From Bacillota bacterium (GTDB lineage: Bacteria; Bacillota; Clostridia; Lachnospirales; Lachnospiraceae), in assembly GCA_023450835.1 (NCBI GenBank), contig JAEXGM010000255.1:24997-88996 (forward strand): a stretch of DNA of 64,000 nucleotides. The letters are read 5' to 3'. The notes under the pieces were generated by a model. It was given only the letters and a program-made list of their open reading frames with translations, searched no databases and had not been told where the DNA came from. Both the position numbers and the translations under genes were made by a program. Every line of letters starts with the position of its first letter. Positions within the stretch are counted from its first letter, which is position 1. Below, piece after piece: positions 1-8,204 of the stretch.

Positions 1-266
1 ATTCCCGGCGTTCCGGCATCGGTTATCAGGGCAATATTTTCTCCCTCTTGCAGGCGTCCAATCAGGTAATGTCCCTTGTCAATCTTATTGTACTCATGAT
101 AGCTGGTCATAGGTGTATTTATCTCAAAATGATTTAACAGCTTAATACTGTGCCTTGTATCCTCAGCAGCAATCAGGTCTGCCTCCTTTAAGGTACGAAG
201 CACCCTTAAAGTGATATCCTCCAGATTGCCGATGGGAGTGGCGCATAGATATAATGTTCCGGCCAT
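1..266 (-). CDS. rsmI: RsmI, 16S rRNA 2'-O-methyltransferase (partial, N-terminal part)
   Basis: Only the first 88 or so codons are present; the gene runs off the left edge. The reading frame begins ATG-GCC-GGA and gives the RsmI opening with the ATPIGNLEDIT motif, then AAEDTRHS and LITDAGTPGI, all characteristic of the tetrapyrrole-methylase-fold SAM methyltransferase that modifies the ribose of C1402 in 16S rRNA together with RsmH. It lies downstream of trmN6 on the same strand, the order found in Bacillus (yabB-yabC). About 220 bp containing two tandem hairpin repeats separate the two genes, so it may have its own promoter. The family assignment is secure; full length cannot be judged. Confidence 0.93.
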   Translation of the reverse strand, partial: MAGTLYLCATPIGNLEDITLRVLRTLKEADLIAAEDTRHSIKLLNHFEINTPMTSYHEYNKIDKGHYLIGRLQEGENIALITDAGTPG

Positions 267-321
267 GCTTTTTGTCCTCTTTTCTCATACTCTAAAACCT
301 ACCTGCCGGCATACACGCCCT

Positions 322-395
322 TTCAACGCGCCGCAAGATTGTGCCGAGGATTTCGCAGGCATAATCTTGTTTGTGAATTATGCCCCTCAATTCAC
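322..395 (+). repeat. Dispersed hairpin repeat, copy 1
   Basis: A 74-bp unit. It carries an 11-bp stem (335-345 with 358-368, one G-U pair) around the loop GAGGATTTCGCA, followed by TGTGAATTATG. It is repeated almost identically 92 bp downstream, and related units occur near 41.0, 44.6, 48.1 and 60.6-60.8 kb. It is non-coding and lies between rsmI and trmN6. Confidence 0.85.
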
Positions 396-413
396 TCCAG
401 TTGCCATACCCTC

Positions 414-487
414 TTCAACGCGCCGCAAGATTGTGCCGAGGATTTCGCAGGCATAATCTTGTCTGTGAATTATGCTTTTCAATTCAC
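414..487 (+). repeat. Dispersed hairpin repeat, copy 2
   Basis: Near-identical tandem partner of the preceding unit (92-bp period). Its hairpin arms are 427-437 and 450-460, with the same loop. Its right end touches the 3' end of the trmN6 reading frame. Confidence 0.85.
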
Positions 488-488
488 A

Positions 489-1328
489 TTAGTAGCCGTA
501 AATATCATAGATTTCATCCGTATATTGATTTACTTCTTTATAAACAATAAGCGGAGGTTCCACACTTATCATAGAGCCCCCTCCCTTCACCGCCTCAATT
601 AAAACCATGTTAGGCTCTTTATCAATAAAGGGATGTACCATCTTCATGCGCTTTGGCTCAAGCTTATAGGCAGTCAGGGTATTAATAATCTCAATCAGGC
701 GAAAAGGTCTGTGAACCAGATAAAACCGGCCTCCTGGTTTTAGCACTCTGGCGCCTTCCCTTACCACATCCTCAAGGGTACAATGTATCTCATGCCTTGC
801 TATGGCTTTGGGAAGGTCCGGATTCTTTAGTCCGTGGAGATTATTCATATAGGGCGGATTGCTGGTAACTACATGAAAGGAAGCAGCTCCGAAGAGATTT
901 CCTGCTTCCTTAATGTCTCCTGTAACAATAGATATCTTTTGCTCCAGATTATTAAGAGCTACACTTCTCCTCGCCATATCGGCGCTCTCTTCCTGTAATT
1001 CGAGGCCGGTAAAGTGCTCTCCCTTTGTTTTCGCTTCCAAAAGAATCGGTATAATTCCGGTACCGGTACCCAGATCCAGCACTCTTTCTCCTTCTTTTAC
1101 TTTCGCAAAACCGGACAGGAGTACCGCATCCATACCAAAACAGAATTTCTTGCTGTTCTGTATGATCTTATACCCGTTTCGTTGCAGTTCATCTATTCTT
1201 TCCCCAGGGAGCAGGCAGTCTTCACCGCTTTTCCCGGCTCCCATATTCATCTGAATATCTTTTGGGGCATTGTTCTTATTATCTGTCGTTCCCCGGGTAA
1301 TATCAGGGGTCTTGCTCTCATCTCTCAT
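489..1328 (-). CDS. trmN6: TrmN6-like tRNA1(Val) adenine-N6 methyltransferase
   Basis: A 279-residue class I SAM methyltransferase of the YabB/YfiC type. It should methylate N6 of A37 in tRNA-Val. Motif I (VLDLGTGTGIIPI, about residues 83-95) binds SAM, and the NPPY tetrad (about residue 158) is the amino-methyltransferase catalytic motif. The start codon lies 2 nt after the ricT stop with no clear Shine-Dalgarno, which suggests translational coupling. The first 25-30 residues are polar and unlike family members of about 247 aa, so initiation at the internal Met27 or Met29 is possible. It sits in the conserved ricT-trmN6-rsmI order. Confidence 0.85.
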   Translation of the reverse strand: MRDESKTPDITRGTTDNKNNAPKDIQMNMGAGKSGEDCLLPGERIDELQRNGYKIIQNSKKFCFGMDAVLLSGFAKVKEGERVLDLGTGTGIIPILLEAKTKGEHFTGLELQEESADMARRSVALNNLEQKISIVTGDIKEAGNLFGAASFHVVTSNPPYMNNLHGLKNPDLPKAIARHEIHCTLEDVVREGARVLKPGGRFYLVHRPFRLIEIINTLTAYKLEPKRMKMVHPFIDKEPNMVLIEAVKGGGSMISVEPPLIVYKEVNQYTDEIYDIYGY

Positions 1329-1330
1329 TG

Positions 1331-2239
1331 TTATACATCATCCAGATGGGATTTTCCTTCCTTCATTTCAAGCATTTCAAGTACCCGCAGCTCTTCATCA
1401 ATAGCAACTTTTTCTTTGCGTTTTTTCGCATTGAATTTAAGAGCGGAGGCTTTGTATTCCCGCACTTCCTTCTCATCGTTCTCAAGAGTTACAATTACCT
1501 TCACCAGCTGCTTTAATACCGTTACACTCTGAACTTCACCCCGAAGGCCGTCATTTGTAGTAACCATATCTCCCACATTGGGAAGCTTGCTGTTTAGATC
1601 TTCATAAGCTTCTTCCTCATGCTTTAAGCAGCACATAAGGCGTCCGCAGACTCCCGATATTTTAGTAGGATTCAGGGAAAGGTTCTGTTCCTTTGCCATC
1701 TTAATGGACACCGGTGCAAATTCTGAAAGGTGGGTATGGCAGCATAAAGGTCTTCCGCAGATACCGATGCCTCCCACTACCTTTGTTTCATCCCTTACCC
1801 CAATCTGGCGTAATTCGATTCGGGTCTTAAATACGCTTGCCAAGTCCTTAACAAGTTCTCTAAAGTCAATTCTGCCGTCTGCAGTGAAGTAGAATAATAC
1901 TTTATTATTATCAAAAGTATACTCCGAATCAATGAGCTTCATTTCCAGCTCATGCTTCTTAATCTTTTCCAGGCAGATCTGGAAAGCTTCCTTTTCCTTC
2001 ACTTTATTCTTAATTTCTATCTCGTCATCTTCCGGTGTGGCTGTTCTGATTACCGGCTTTAAAGGCTGGATAATCTTATTCTCTTCCACATCCCTTGGCC
2101 CTATCACCACATGACCGTATTCAACGCCTCTTGCTGTCTCGACAATTACATTGTCGCCCTGATTTATCTCATATCCGGCAGGGTCAAAAAAATAAATCTT
2201 GCCGGCTCTTCTAAAACGAACACCTATTACAGTCGTCAT
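1331..2239 (-). CDS. ricT: RicT / YaaT, PSP1-domain regulatory iron-sulfur protein
   Basis: A 302-residue PSP1-domain protein of the RicT (YaaT) family. In Bacillus it forms the RicA-RicF-RicT (Y-complex), which adjusts RNase Y-dependent mRNA maturation and affects sporulation and competence. Two cysteine clusters, CGRPLCC and CGRLMCC (about residues 160-205), match those that hold Fe-S clusters in the complex. It has a good ribosome site (AGAGGAATGG) upstream of ATG. It lies between holB and trmN6 exactly as in Bacillus, so the operon position supports the name. No RicA or RicF gene is visible in this window. Confidence 0.92.
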   Translation of the reverse strand: MTTVIGVRFRRAGKIYFFDPAGYEINQGDNVIVETARGVEYGHVVIGPRDVEENKIIQPLKPVIRTATPEDDEIEIKNKVKEKEAFQICLEKIKKHELEMKLIDSEYTFDNNKVLFYFTADGRIDFRELVKDLASVFKTRIELRQIGVRDETKVVGGIGICGRPLCCHTHLSEFAPVSIKMAKEQNLSLNPTKISGVCGRLMCCLKHEEEAYEDLNSKLPNVGDMVTTNDGLRGEVQSVTVLKQLVKVIVTLENDEKEVREYKASALKFNAKKRKEKVAIDEELRVLEMLEMKEGKSHLDDV

Positions 2240-2260
2240 AAAATAACCATTCCTCTTTCC

Positions 2261-3253
2261 TTAGTTTTCCTTTATGGTAAGAAACATAAGTTCCATTACA
2301 ATGTCAAAATTCACATTGGCATTAAGGCGTATCTTTGCTTTTTCCACTGCCTTAATAATCTCCTCCAGACCTTCATAACTTCTCTTACTGGCCTGCCGTT
2401 GTATTTCAGAGTATTCACCCTTGTATAATAAAAGATTAATATCCTTTGTAACCTTAAACATTAAGATGTCTCGAAACCATAATGTAATAAGATCCAGATA
2501 TTCCTCTATATTTTCCTTATGTCCTGATATATCTTTAAGCCCGTCAATCAGTTCGTACAGCTCCATCTGATCGATATACCTTAACAGGTGAAGGACCTTG
2601 TCCTTCATAGCTGCAAAATTCTCACTGGAGGCATAGGAGATTGCTCTGCCTATATTCCCCTGAGCAAATACTGCACTAAGTTCTGCCTGATAGTCAGGAA
2701 TCTTATAGACCTGCATCAGAAATGCTTTGATGTCTTCTTCACCTACCGGATTTAACTTCAGAATAACACATCTTGAAAGAATAGTAGGAAGAAATGCATT
2801 GATGTTATTGGTAAGAAGAATAATAACCGCATAAGCGGGCGGGTTCTCCAGAGTCTTTAGCAGCGCATTCTGAGCCTGCTCTGTCATCTTCTCCCCGTCT
2901 TCAATAATATATATCTTACGGCTGCTACTGTAGGGTTTTACCAGAATGTCATTGTTTAGCTGGTTTCTGATATCATCCACCCCAAGGCTTGCCTTTTCGT
3001 GGGTCACATAAATAATATCCGGATGATTCTTTGATTCTGCCTGCAAACAGGATTTGCAATGACCGCAGCTTTCTCCGTCCTGCCCCTTATTCTCACACTG
3101 AATAGCTTTGGCAAAGGCCCAGGCCAGCGTTTTCTTGCCCATCCCTTCTTCACCGGAGAGAATATAAGCATGAGAGACCGTTTCAGTCCTGATGGCAGTT
3201 TTTAGATGTTCCTTAATCTGTTCGTGACCAATTATCTGTCCAAATCCAGCCAT
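2261..3253 (-). CDS. holB: DNA polymerase III delta' subunit
   Basis: A 330-residue AAA+ clamp-loader subunit that with tau/gamma and delta loads the DnaN sliding clamp. The P-loop-like segment GEEGMGKKTLA (about residues 34-44) is followed by the small zinc module CENKG...CGHCKSC (about 53-69). The sensor/arginine-finger region includes LSRCVILKL (about 158-166), with the SRC motif used to reach the neighbouring subunit's ATP site. It is encoded between yaaR and ricT as in Bacillus. The length is normal and all expected motifs are present. Confidence 0.93.
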   Translation of the reverse strand: MAGFGQIIGHEQIKEHLKTAIRTETVSHAYILSGEEGMGKKTLAWAFAKAIQCENKGQDGESCGHCKSCLQAESKNHPDIIYVTHEKASLGVDDIRNQLNNDILVKPYSSSRKIYIIEDGEKMTEQAQNALLKTLENPPAYAVIILLTNNINAFLPTILSRCVILKLNPVGEEDIKAFLMQVYKIPDYQAELSAVFAQGNIGRAISYASSENFAAMKDKVLHLLRYIDQMELYELIDGLKDISGHKENIEEYLDLITLWFRDILMFKVTKDINLLLYKGEYSEIQRQASKRSYEGLEEIIKAVEKAKIRLNANVNFDIVMELMFLTIKEN

Positions 3254-3270
3254 TTCCTACCGTCCCTTCG

Positions 3271-3711
3271 TTACGCAAGTATATCTAAAAGTAATCCCTT
3301 GATTTCATCTATTTTATTTAATATAGAGATGGTATCCTTCTCATCTTTAATTAACTCTAAGGCCAACTCGTCCAGATTCTTATCGATGAGCTTTATCATA
3401 CCGTATACACGGTGCCGGCCTCTTCTGTCCAGGAAATTCTCTCTGCTGAACTTATGGGAACGGTTCACCACTTCATTCATAAAGTCTTTGATTAGCTGCC
3501 GGTATTTCTTCATATCCCGGACATCCATATGCTTACCCAGTTTCTTGCCCTGCTGGGTAATCTCCTCCATCATAAGGTTCAGGCGTTCTTTTAACCCCTG
3601 CTCCTCTATATTGCTGATTAAGGTAAACTTAAAAGAGCCGTCTGCTTCCGGCAAAGGTGCAGTGGGCTGGGTTTGGTTTACAGGCTGCATCTGATTTACT
3701 TTTATGTCCAT
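3271..3711 (-). CDS. YaaR family protein (DUF327)
   Basis: A 146-residue mostly helical, charged protein of the YaaR/DUF327 family, with no established biochemical function. I place the start at the ATG of MDIKVNQ because GGAGAGGG lies 5-12 nt upstream. An in-frame ATG 23 codons earlier lacks a ribosome site and adds an unconserved stretch. The N-terminus is Gln/Pro-rich; the rest resembles the family core ending in a helical region. Position directly upstream of holB matches Bacillus yaaR. Confidence 0.82.
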   Translation of the reverse strand: MDIKVNQMQPVNQTQPTAPLPEADGSFKFTLISNIEEQGLKERLNLMMEEITQQGKKLGKHMDVRDMKKYRQLIKDFMNEVVNRSHKFSRENFLDRRGRHRVYGMIKLIDKNLDELALELIKDEKDTISILNKIDEIKGLLLDILA

Positions 3712-3815
3712 TGTTCCCTCTCCTTCTCTTCCATTCACCCATACCTTAAGTTCTTTGCATATGCTGATTCCAGTTTCCATTATAGCATAACCGGAAAAAA
3801 ATATATAGGAAAATT

Positions 3816-4409
3816 TTAAATTCCCATATTTGCCCTGATGTCATTTAGGATTTCTTCCAGGCAGAGTTTACTGTCTGCATTATTGTATCTCTTTCTGATT
3901 CCAAGTATTTTCAGATTATCTTCTTTAAAGTCTTCCTCATCTGCTAAAAACCTTCTGCAAAGTTCCGCATATTTAGGCTTCTTCTGGGTCCTCTCCCGCA
4001 GCAGCGCCCTCTCCAGACGAAGTCCGTCCTCCACCTCCAGATAGATTGGATAGACCCGTTCTTCTCCAAAGTATTCTCTTATCTGTCCGTAGGATTCCGG
4101 CGTACCAAGCATAATGGAGCTGCCCGTTTCAAAGTCAATCTGACCGTCATCCAAGGTAAAATAGTCCCATACTCCGTGCATGGTATCATATGCCCTGTGT
4201 TCAATGACCTTATTCTCATTTTTGTAAGAAATCAGGGCTTCCTTGCTGACAAAGAAGTATTCTCTGCCGTCCTGCTCTCCGTCCCGTATAGGTCTTGTGG
4301 TATATCCTACAATTGTTTTTAGGGAAAGCTCTTCTCTTTGAGTAATCTCCCTGAATACCGTATCTTTTCCTGATGCGCTTTTGCCCATAACAACAAACAG
4401 CTTATGCAT
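3816..4409 (-). CDS. Guanylate-kinase-like nucleotide kinase
   Basis: About 197 residues with the guanylate kinase fold. The P-loop is GKSASGKDT near the N-terminus, and the GMP-site segment TTRPIRDGEQDGREYFF resembles the canonical TTRxxRxGExxGxxYxF. The expected reaction is GMP + ATP to GDP + ADP, but its place between an Orn/Lys/Arg decarboxylase and yaaR is where Bacillus has thymidylate kinase (tmk). The neighbourhood therefore gives no independent support for GMP specificity. The start is uncertain: ATG at 4421 has AAGGA touching it, while ATG at 4409 has it 12 nt upstream. Confidence 0.8.
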   Translation of the reverse strand: MHKLFVVMGKSASGKDTVFREITQREELSLKTIVGYTTRPIRDGEQDGREYFFVSKEALISYKNENKVIEHRAYDTMHGVWDYFTLDDGQIDFETGSSIMLGTPESYGQIREYFGEERVYPIYLEVEDGLRLERALLRERTQKKPKYAELCRRFLADEEDFKEDNLKILGIRKRYNNADSKLCLEEILNDIRANMGI

Positions 4410-4474
4410 GCCTTTACCCATTCCTTTTATTTATTCAATGTGTTTATGAGTTATTTAATATATAAATCATTAAT

Positions 4475-5923
4475 TTAAACTACAACCTTTATATTACCGG
4501 AGCTATAGTCACTTAGTCCCTGTATGGTCAACCCCTGTTCTTTGTACTCCGCCAGCGTTTGAAGGATATCCTCCGTAATTTCTTCTCCCGGCACCAATAA
4601 GGGTATGCCAGGCGGATACAGATATACATATTCTGCTGAAACAAAGCCGATGCTCTCCTTTAGGGGGATGCTTTTTGCCGCAGTATTCAGTGCTTCCTCA
4701 CAGGTTGTCAAAACATGGGCAGGAGTTATCTTAAAAGCCGTAGTTTTACAGTCTGTTATTTTGTATGATGCTTTTTCTTTATACTCACTATTTCTGCTTA
4801 ATCGCCCGTCCACTTCCAACAGGGCCTTATACAGCCTGTCAAAGCCTTCTTTTCTGTCACCGATACTGGTCATTCCAAGGCAATAGTCCCCTGCTGCCAT
4901 TTCCATCTGAATCTTATATTCATTAAGAAGTATATCATAGAGCATTGTTCCGGTGCTTTCCGTTCCCCTTACGCTAAGGTTCAGCTTCGATGGGTCAAAG
5001 GCATAGCCGCCTTCCGTCCTTACTATGTTATCGGTTAAAAGCCTGATATTCTTAAATCCTGCTGCTGCCTTGTAGAATTCCATTAACATTTCATAGTAAG
5101 CGGCAAATAGCTCCTCTCCTCTGTCTTCCAGCAGTTCTCTGCATTTATCCATGCCTGCCATCAGTATATAGGAAGGGCTTGTACTTTGATAAATAGAAAG
5201 ATACCTTAAAAGCCTGTCCTCTGCTATCAGTCCGCCGTTTGCATGAAGGAGGGCACTTTGGGTAAAAGCCGGCAGGGTTTTATGGATGCTCTGAACCACA
5301 ATATCGGCACCCTCTGAAACCGAATTCTTCGGAAAACCCGGATGGAATCCAAGATGGGCACCATGGGCCTCATCAACCATAAGGGGTATCCCATACCGGT
5401 GAGCCGCTTTCGCTATACCTTCTATGTCTGATAAAACGCCTTCATAGGTAGGTGAAGTAATTACAATCAGCCGGATATCCCTTTCTCTTTCCAGGATTTC
5501 CTCTACATCCTTTAAAGCAATGCTGCCATTAATCCCAAAACTATTGATTCTATCGGGATAAAGATATACCGGCTTAAGTCCGTTTAGATAGATAGCGTGA
5601 TAGACGGATTTATGGCTGTTTCTTGCCACCAGAATCTTATCACCTCTATTGGCGGCGGCAGAGATTCCGGCAAGAATTCCCGCAGAACTTCCCCCTACCA
5701 GATAGTAGGTATGGGCGGAACCGTAGATTTTTGCCCAGCTTTCCATGCCGTTCTTTATAATCCCCTCAGGCCGGTGCAGGTTATCAAAACCATCAATCTC
5801 CGTAATATCAATGGAATAAGGATTTACTATAGTGAGCAGGTCCGTATTCCTCTTGTGCCCCGGCATATGCATGGGGTAGTATCCCTCATCTTTGTATTTT
5901 AATAAACTCTGATATAAATCCAT
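4475..5923 (-). CDS. Orn/Lys/Arg decarboxylase family PLP enzyme
   Basis: About 482 residues of the fold type I 'major' decarboxylase family (YaaO/SpeA-like). Recognisable parts are the MPGHKRN motif near the N-terminus, DEAHGAHLGFHPGFP (cofactor pocket), and SIHKTLPAFTQ, whose lysine should form the Schiff base with PLP. The C-terminal domain contains PPGIPLLVPGEEI. The substrate (arginine, lysine or ornithine) cannot be read from sequence. I chose the ATG giving MDLYQSLLKY because family members begin here; longer in-frame starts (TTG at 5998, ATG at 5986) are possible. It heads the minus-strand yaaO-like run. Confidence 0.85.
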   Translation of the reverse strand: MDLYQSLLKYKDEGYYPMHMPGHKRNTDLLTIVNPYSIDITEIDGFDNLHRPEGIIKNGMESWAKIYGSAHTYYLVGGSSAGILAGISAAANRGDKILVARNSHKSVYHAIYLNGLKPVYLYPDRINSFGINGSIALKDVEEILERERDIRLIVITSPTYEGVLSDIEGIAKAAHRYGIPLMVDEAHGAHLGFHPGFPKNSVSEGADIVVQSIHKTLPAFTQSALLHANGGLIAEDRLLRYLSIYQSTSPSYILMAGMDKCRELLEDRGEELFAAYYEMLMEFYKAAAGFKNIRLLTDNIVRTEGGYAFDPSKLNLSVRGTESTGTMLYDILLNEYKIQMEMAAGDYCLGMTSIGDRKEGFDRLYKALLEVDGRLSRNSEYKEKASYKITDCKTTAFKITPAHVLTTCEEALNTAAKSIPLKESIGFVSAEYVYLYPPGIPLLVPGEEITEDILQTLAEYKEQGLTIQGLSDYSSGNIKVVV

Positions 5924-6114
5924 TTGTGAATACCACTCTTTCACTGTGCAATAATTTTCTTTCCTAAAACTATCTATATTTAACATCCATTGTATCAAAT
6001 CCCCTCATAAAAACAACCTTTTTCCTCTTTTCCGATTAGAATTTAAGTGTTATTATTTATAGGTAGCTATTCAGAAATAAAATATGATTCGTTTGGAAAG
6101 GGCATGGTTATCTT

Positions 6115-6738
6115 ATGAAAGTTTTACTTATTAACGGAAGTCCTAACATTCACGGCTGTACATATACAGCGCTGGAGGAAATCGCCAACACTTTAGAGAA
6201 AGAGCAGATATCTGCTGAGATATTTCACATAGGAAATAAACCCATCAGAGGTTGTATGGATTGCGGAGTCTGTTATAAATTCCCGGGGAAATGTGCTTAC
6301 GATGATGACACGGTTAACAAAGCGCTGGAGCTGGCAAAGGAGGCTGACGGCTTTATCTTTGGCGCTCCTGTTCATTACGCTTCTGCCTCCGGGGCCATTA
6401 CTTCCTTTTTAGACCGCTTCTTTTATTCCGGAGAAGGATTTTCCTACAAGCCCGGTGCTGCTGTAGTAAGCTGCAGAAGAGCCGGCTCTACCGCTTCTCT
6501 GGACCAGTTAAATAAATATTTTACGATATCTAATATGCCGGTAGTTTCTTCCCAGTATTGGAATATGGTCCATGGTAATACCCCTGAAGAAGTGCGTCAG
6601 GACCTGGAGGGCATGCAGGTTATGAGAAACCTTGGTAAGAATATGGCCTGGCTGCTTAAATGTATCGAAGCGGGAAGGAATACCGGCATTGCTCTGCCGG
6701 AAGCGGAAGAAAGAGTATTCACTAATTTTATCCGCTAG
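6115..6738 (+). CDS. Flavodoxin-fold NAD(P)H/iron-sulfur flavoprotein
   Basis: A 207-residue protein of the NADPH-dependent FMN reductase / iron-sulfur flavoprotein group. The N-terminus MKVLLINGSPN is the phosphate-binding loop for FMN. The segment GCMDCGVCYKFPGKCAYDDD (about residues 47-66) carries a compact cysteine motif used in this family to bind a 4Fe-4S cluster. GAPVHYASASG lines the flavin site. The partner and physiological electron acceptor are unknown. It is transcribed alone on the plus strand from a divergent intergenic region and followed by a strong terminator. Confidence 0.82.
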   Translation: MKVLLINGSPNIHGCTYTALEEIANTLEKEQISAEIFHIGNKPIRGCMDCGVCYKFPGKCAYDDDTVNKALELAKEADGFIFGAPVHYASASGAITSFLDRFFYSGEGFSYKPGAAVVSCRRAGSTASLDQLNKYFTISNMPVVSSQYWNMVHGNTPEEVRQDLEGMQVMRNLGKNMAWLLKCIEAGRNTGIALPEAEERVFTNFIR

Positions 6739-6748
6739 TGCGTCAAAG

Positions 6749-6787
6749 GGTTCTGCGCTGGCTGACGGCAGCGCAGAACCGGTTTTT
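6749..6787 (+). terminator. Rho-independent terminator of the flavoprotein gene
   Basis: Perfect 12-bp GC-rich stem (6749-6760 with 6769-6780), 8-nt loop, then GGTTTTT. It lies 10 nt after the stop codon. Confidence 0.9.
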
Positions 6788-6818
6788 CCGCTCATGTGCC
6801 TTTAATAAGCCAATAAAC

Positions 6819-6857
6819 AAAACCGGTTAAGATCTTTTCTTGCGGTCTTAACCGGTT
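6819..6857 (-). terminator. Terminator of the SPL-family gene (probably bidirectional)
   Basis: Perfect 12-bp stem AACCGGTTAAGA (6821-6832) with 6846-6857. Reading the minus strand it is followed by TTTTGTTTATT; the plus strand also has a T-rich tail. It lies 54 nt beyond the stop of the minus-strand gene. Confidence 0.8.
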
Positions 6858-6910
6858 CCTTTATTTTATAAATTCTTTTCATAGCTGTCATTTTCATCTA
6901 ATCTTTATAT

Positions 6911-7906
6911 TTAGCTAAAATAAAGAATCTTATCCTTACCGAATCTTTTATCTATCTCTTCCAATAAGAATCTTTCACCCTCTTCCCGAAGCTCCGGTCT
7001 GTAGCAGTACTTACCCATACCTCTGCCCTTCATAAGTTCCTTATCATAAAGGTCGACCGCCTCGGGAAAGGCTTCCTTGTTTATGCTCCTGTGAATAAAA
7101 CTATAGGTCATAAAGATAATCTCAATAAACATGGACTTCTTCACTTTGGGAGAAAGCTTTTCCATTAAGATATCCAAAAGCTCTCCATAAAGCTCCTTCC
7201 AATTATCCAGAAATATCACCGGTGCTATCAGGATTCCCACAGGATAGTCTGCTTCCGCCACCTTATTCAGAGCTTCAATCCGGTTCATAAGAGAAGCCGT
7301 ACCGATTTCTATATTGCTGATTATATCCTGGGGATTTACGGACATGCGAAAAATCACCCTGCCCTGGTGGTTTATGTTTAGCATAGGCTCCACCATATTA
7401 AATTTCGTGGGAAAAGTCAATTTTCCCTTACTGGCTTTTAAGAATTCTTCCAAAATCCAGGGCAGGTTACCGGTAATTGTATTCTCCAGAATAAGGTCAC
7501 TGTTACTGCCGATTTCAAAAACATTTTCCGTATCACTTTTCTCCGAAAAGCGGATAAGTTTATTCATCATTTCTTCTCGGTTAACAAATACTCTTAAATA
7601 GGAGCATTTATTATAATTACAGACCAGGTAGCAGTAAAGGCACATGGCTGTGCAGCCGGAAGAAGTGAAGGGCACCAGATAATCGGATACCTTAAAATTC
7701 GGCGAATATTTGTGAGTCTTTCTGGTACCAAGGATAAGAAGAGTCTTTAACTCTTTAAATTCCTTATTTTCTTTTGTTCTAAGCTCTTCAATATTGTTAT
7801 GGCTTTCTATCTCTACCCATTCCAGGTCTTTGTATTTTTCTTGCAGCTCTCTGCCCAGCTTATATCCTAAAACATCCGGTTCATAATATATCTTGGAAGG
7901 TCTCAT
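6911..7906 (-). CDS. SPL (spore photoproduct lyase) family radical SAM protein
   Basis: About 331 residues resembling spore photoproduct lyase, which repairs the 5-thyminyl-5,6-dihydrothymine dimer in spore DNA using a SAM radical. The radical-SAM triad CTAMCLYC (CX3CX2C) sits at about residues 85-92. The start is placed at the second in-frame ATG because AAAGGA precedes it by 6 nt; the upstream ATG at 7921 has no ribosome site and is itself part of that sequence. At the position I align with the Bacillus SplB hydrogen-donor cysteine (in an ACTSD context) this protein reads GSNSD, i.e. serine. It may therefore be a variant enzyme rather than a classic SplB. Confidence 0.8.
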   Translation of the reverse strand: MRPSKIYYEPDVLGYKLGRELQEKYKDLEWVEIESHNNIEELRTKENKEFKELKTLLILGTRKTHKYSPNFKVSDYLVPFTSSGCTAMCLYCYLVCNYNKCSYLRVFVNREEMMNKLIRFSEKSDTENVFEIGSNSDLILENTITGNLPWILEEFLKASKGKLTFPTKFNMVEPMLNINHQGRVIFRMSVNPQDIISNIEIGTASLMNRIEALNKVAEADYPVGILIAPVIFLDNWKELYGELLDILMEKLSPKVKKSMFIEIIFMTYSFIHRSINKEAFPEAVDLYDKELMKGRGMGKYCYRPELREEGERFLLEEIDKRFGKDKILYFS

Positions 7907-8018
7907 GGTTTTTCCTTTCATTTGTATATCAAATTAAAATGTTATCTATGATAGTATCTTCCAAGTTATATGTTTTTATTTTAGTTAAATTTTAAAGAAC
8001 AGTCTTTCACAGTGGGAC

Positions 8019-8109
8019 GGCAATTTTCAAAAAATAGAAAGCAGAAAGACTCCTGCGCTGGTTCCAAGGCGCACTCGTTCTTTCTGCTTTCTATTTTTTG
8101 AAAATTGCC
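8019..8109. terminator. 31-bp perfect inverted repeat, probable bidirectional terminator
   Basis: Arms 8019-8049 and 8079-8109 are perfectly complementary over 31 bp. The stem contains A6 on one side and T6 on the other, so either strand would give a hairpin followed by U-rich RNA. The 29-nt loop contains a second small hairpin (TGCGC/GCGCA). It lies downstream of the IlvD-like gene and upstream of the SPL gene. Confidence 0.75.
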
Positions 8110-8204
8110 TGTATATGTTTTAAAAACAAGGTTTTTGATGTTTATATGAAGTTTTGCACTATAATATCACTATATTACCAAGGTGCCTTAATCTAAATGG
8201 TTAC

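Noticed and set aside
211..602. Two plus-strand frames over the tandem hairpin repeats near the left edge
   Set aside because: They consist mainly of the repeat units, start inside the opposite-strand rsmI or repeat, and show no protein-like pattern.
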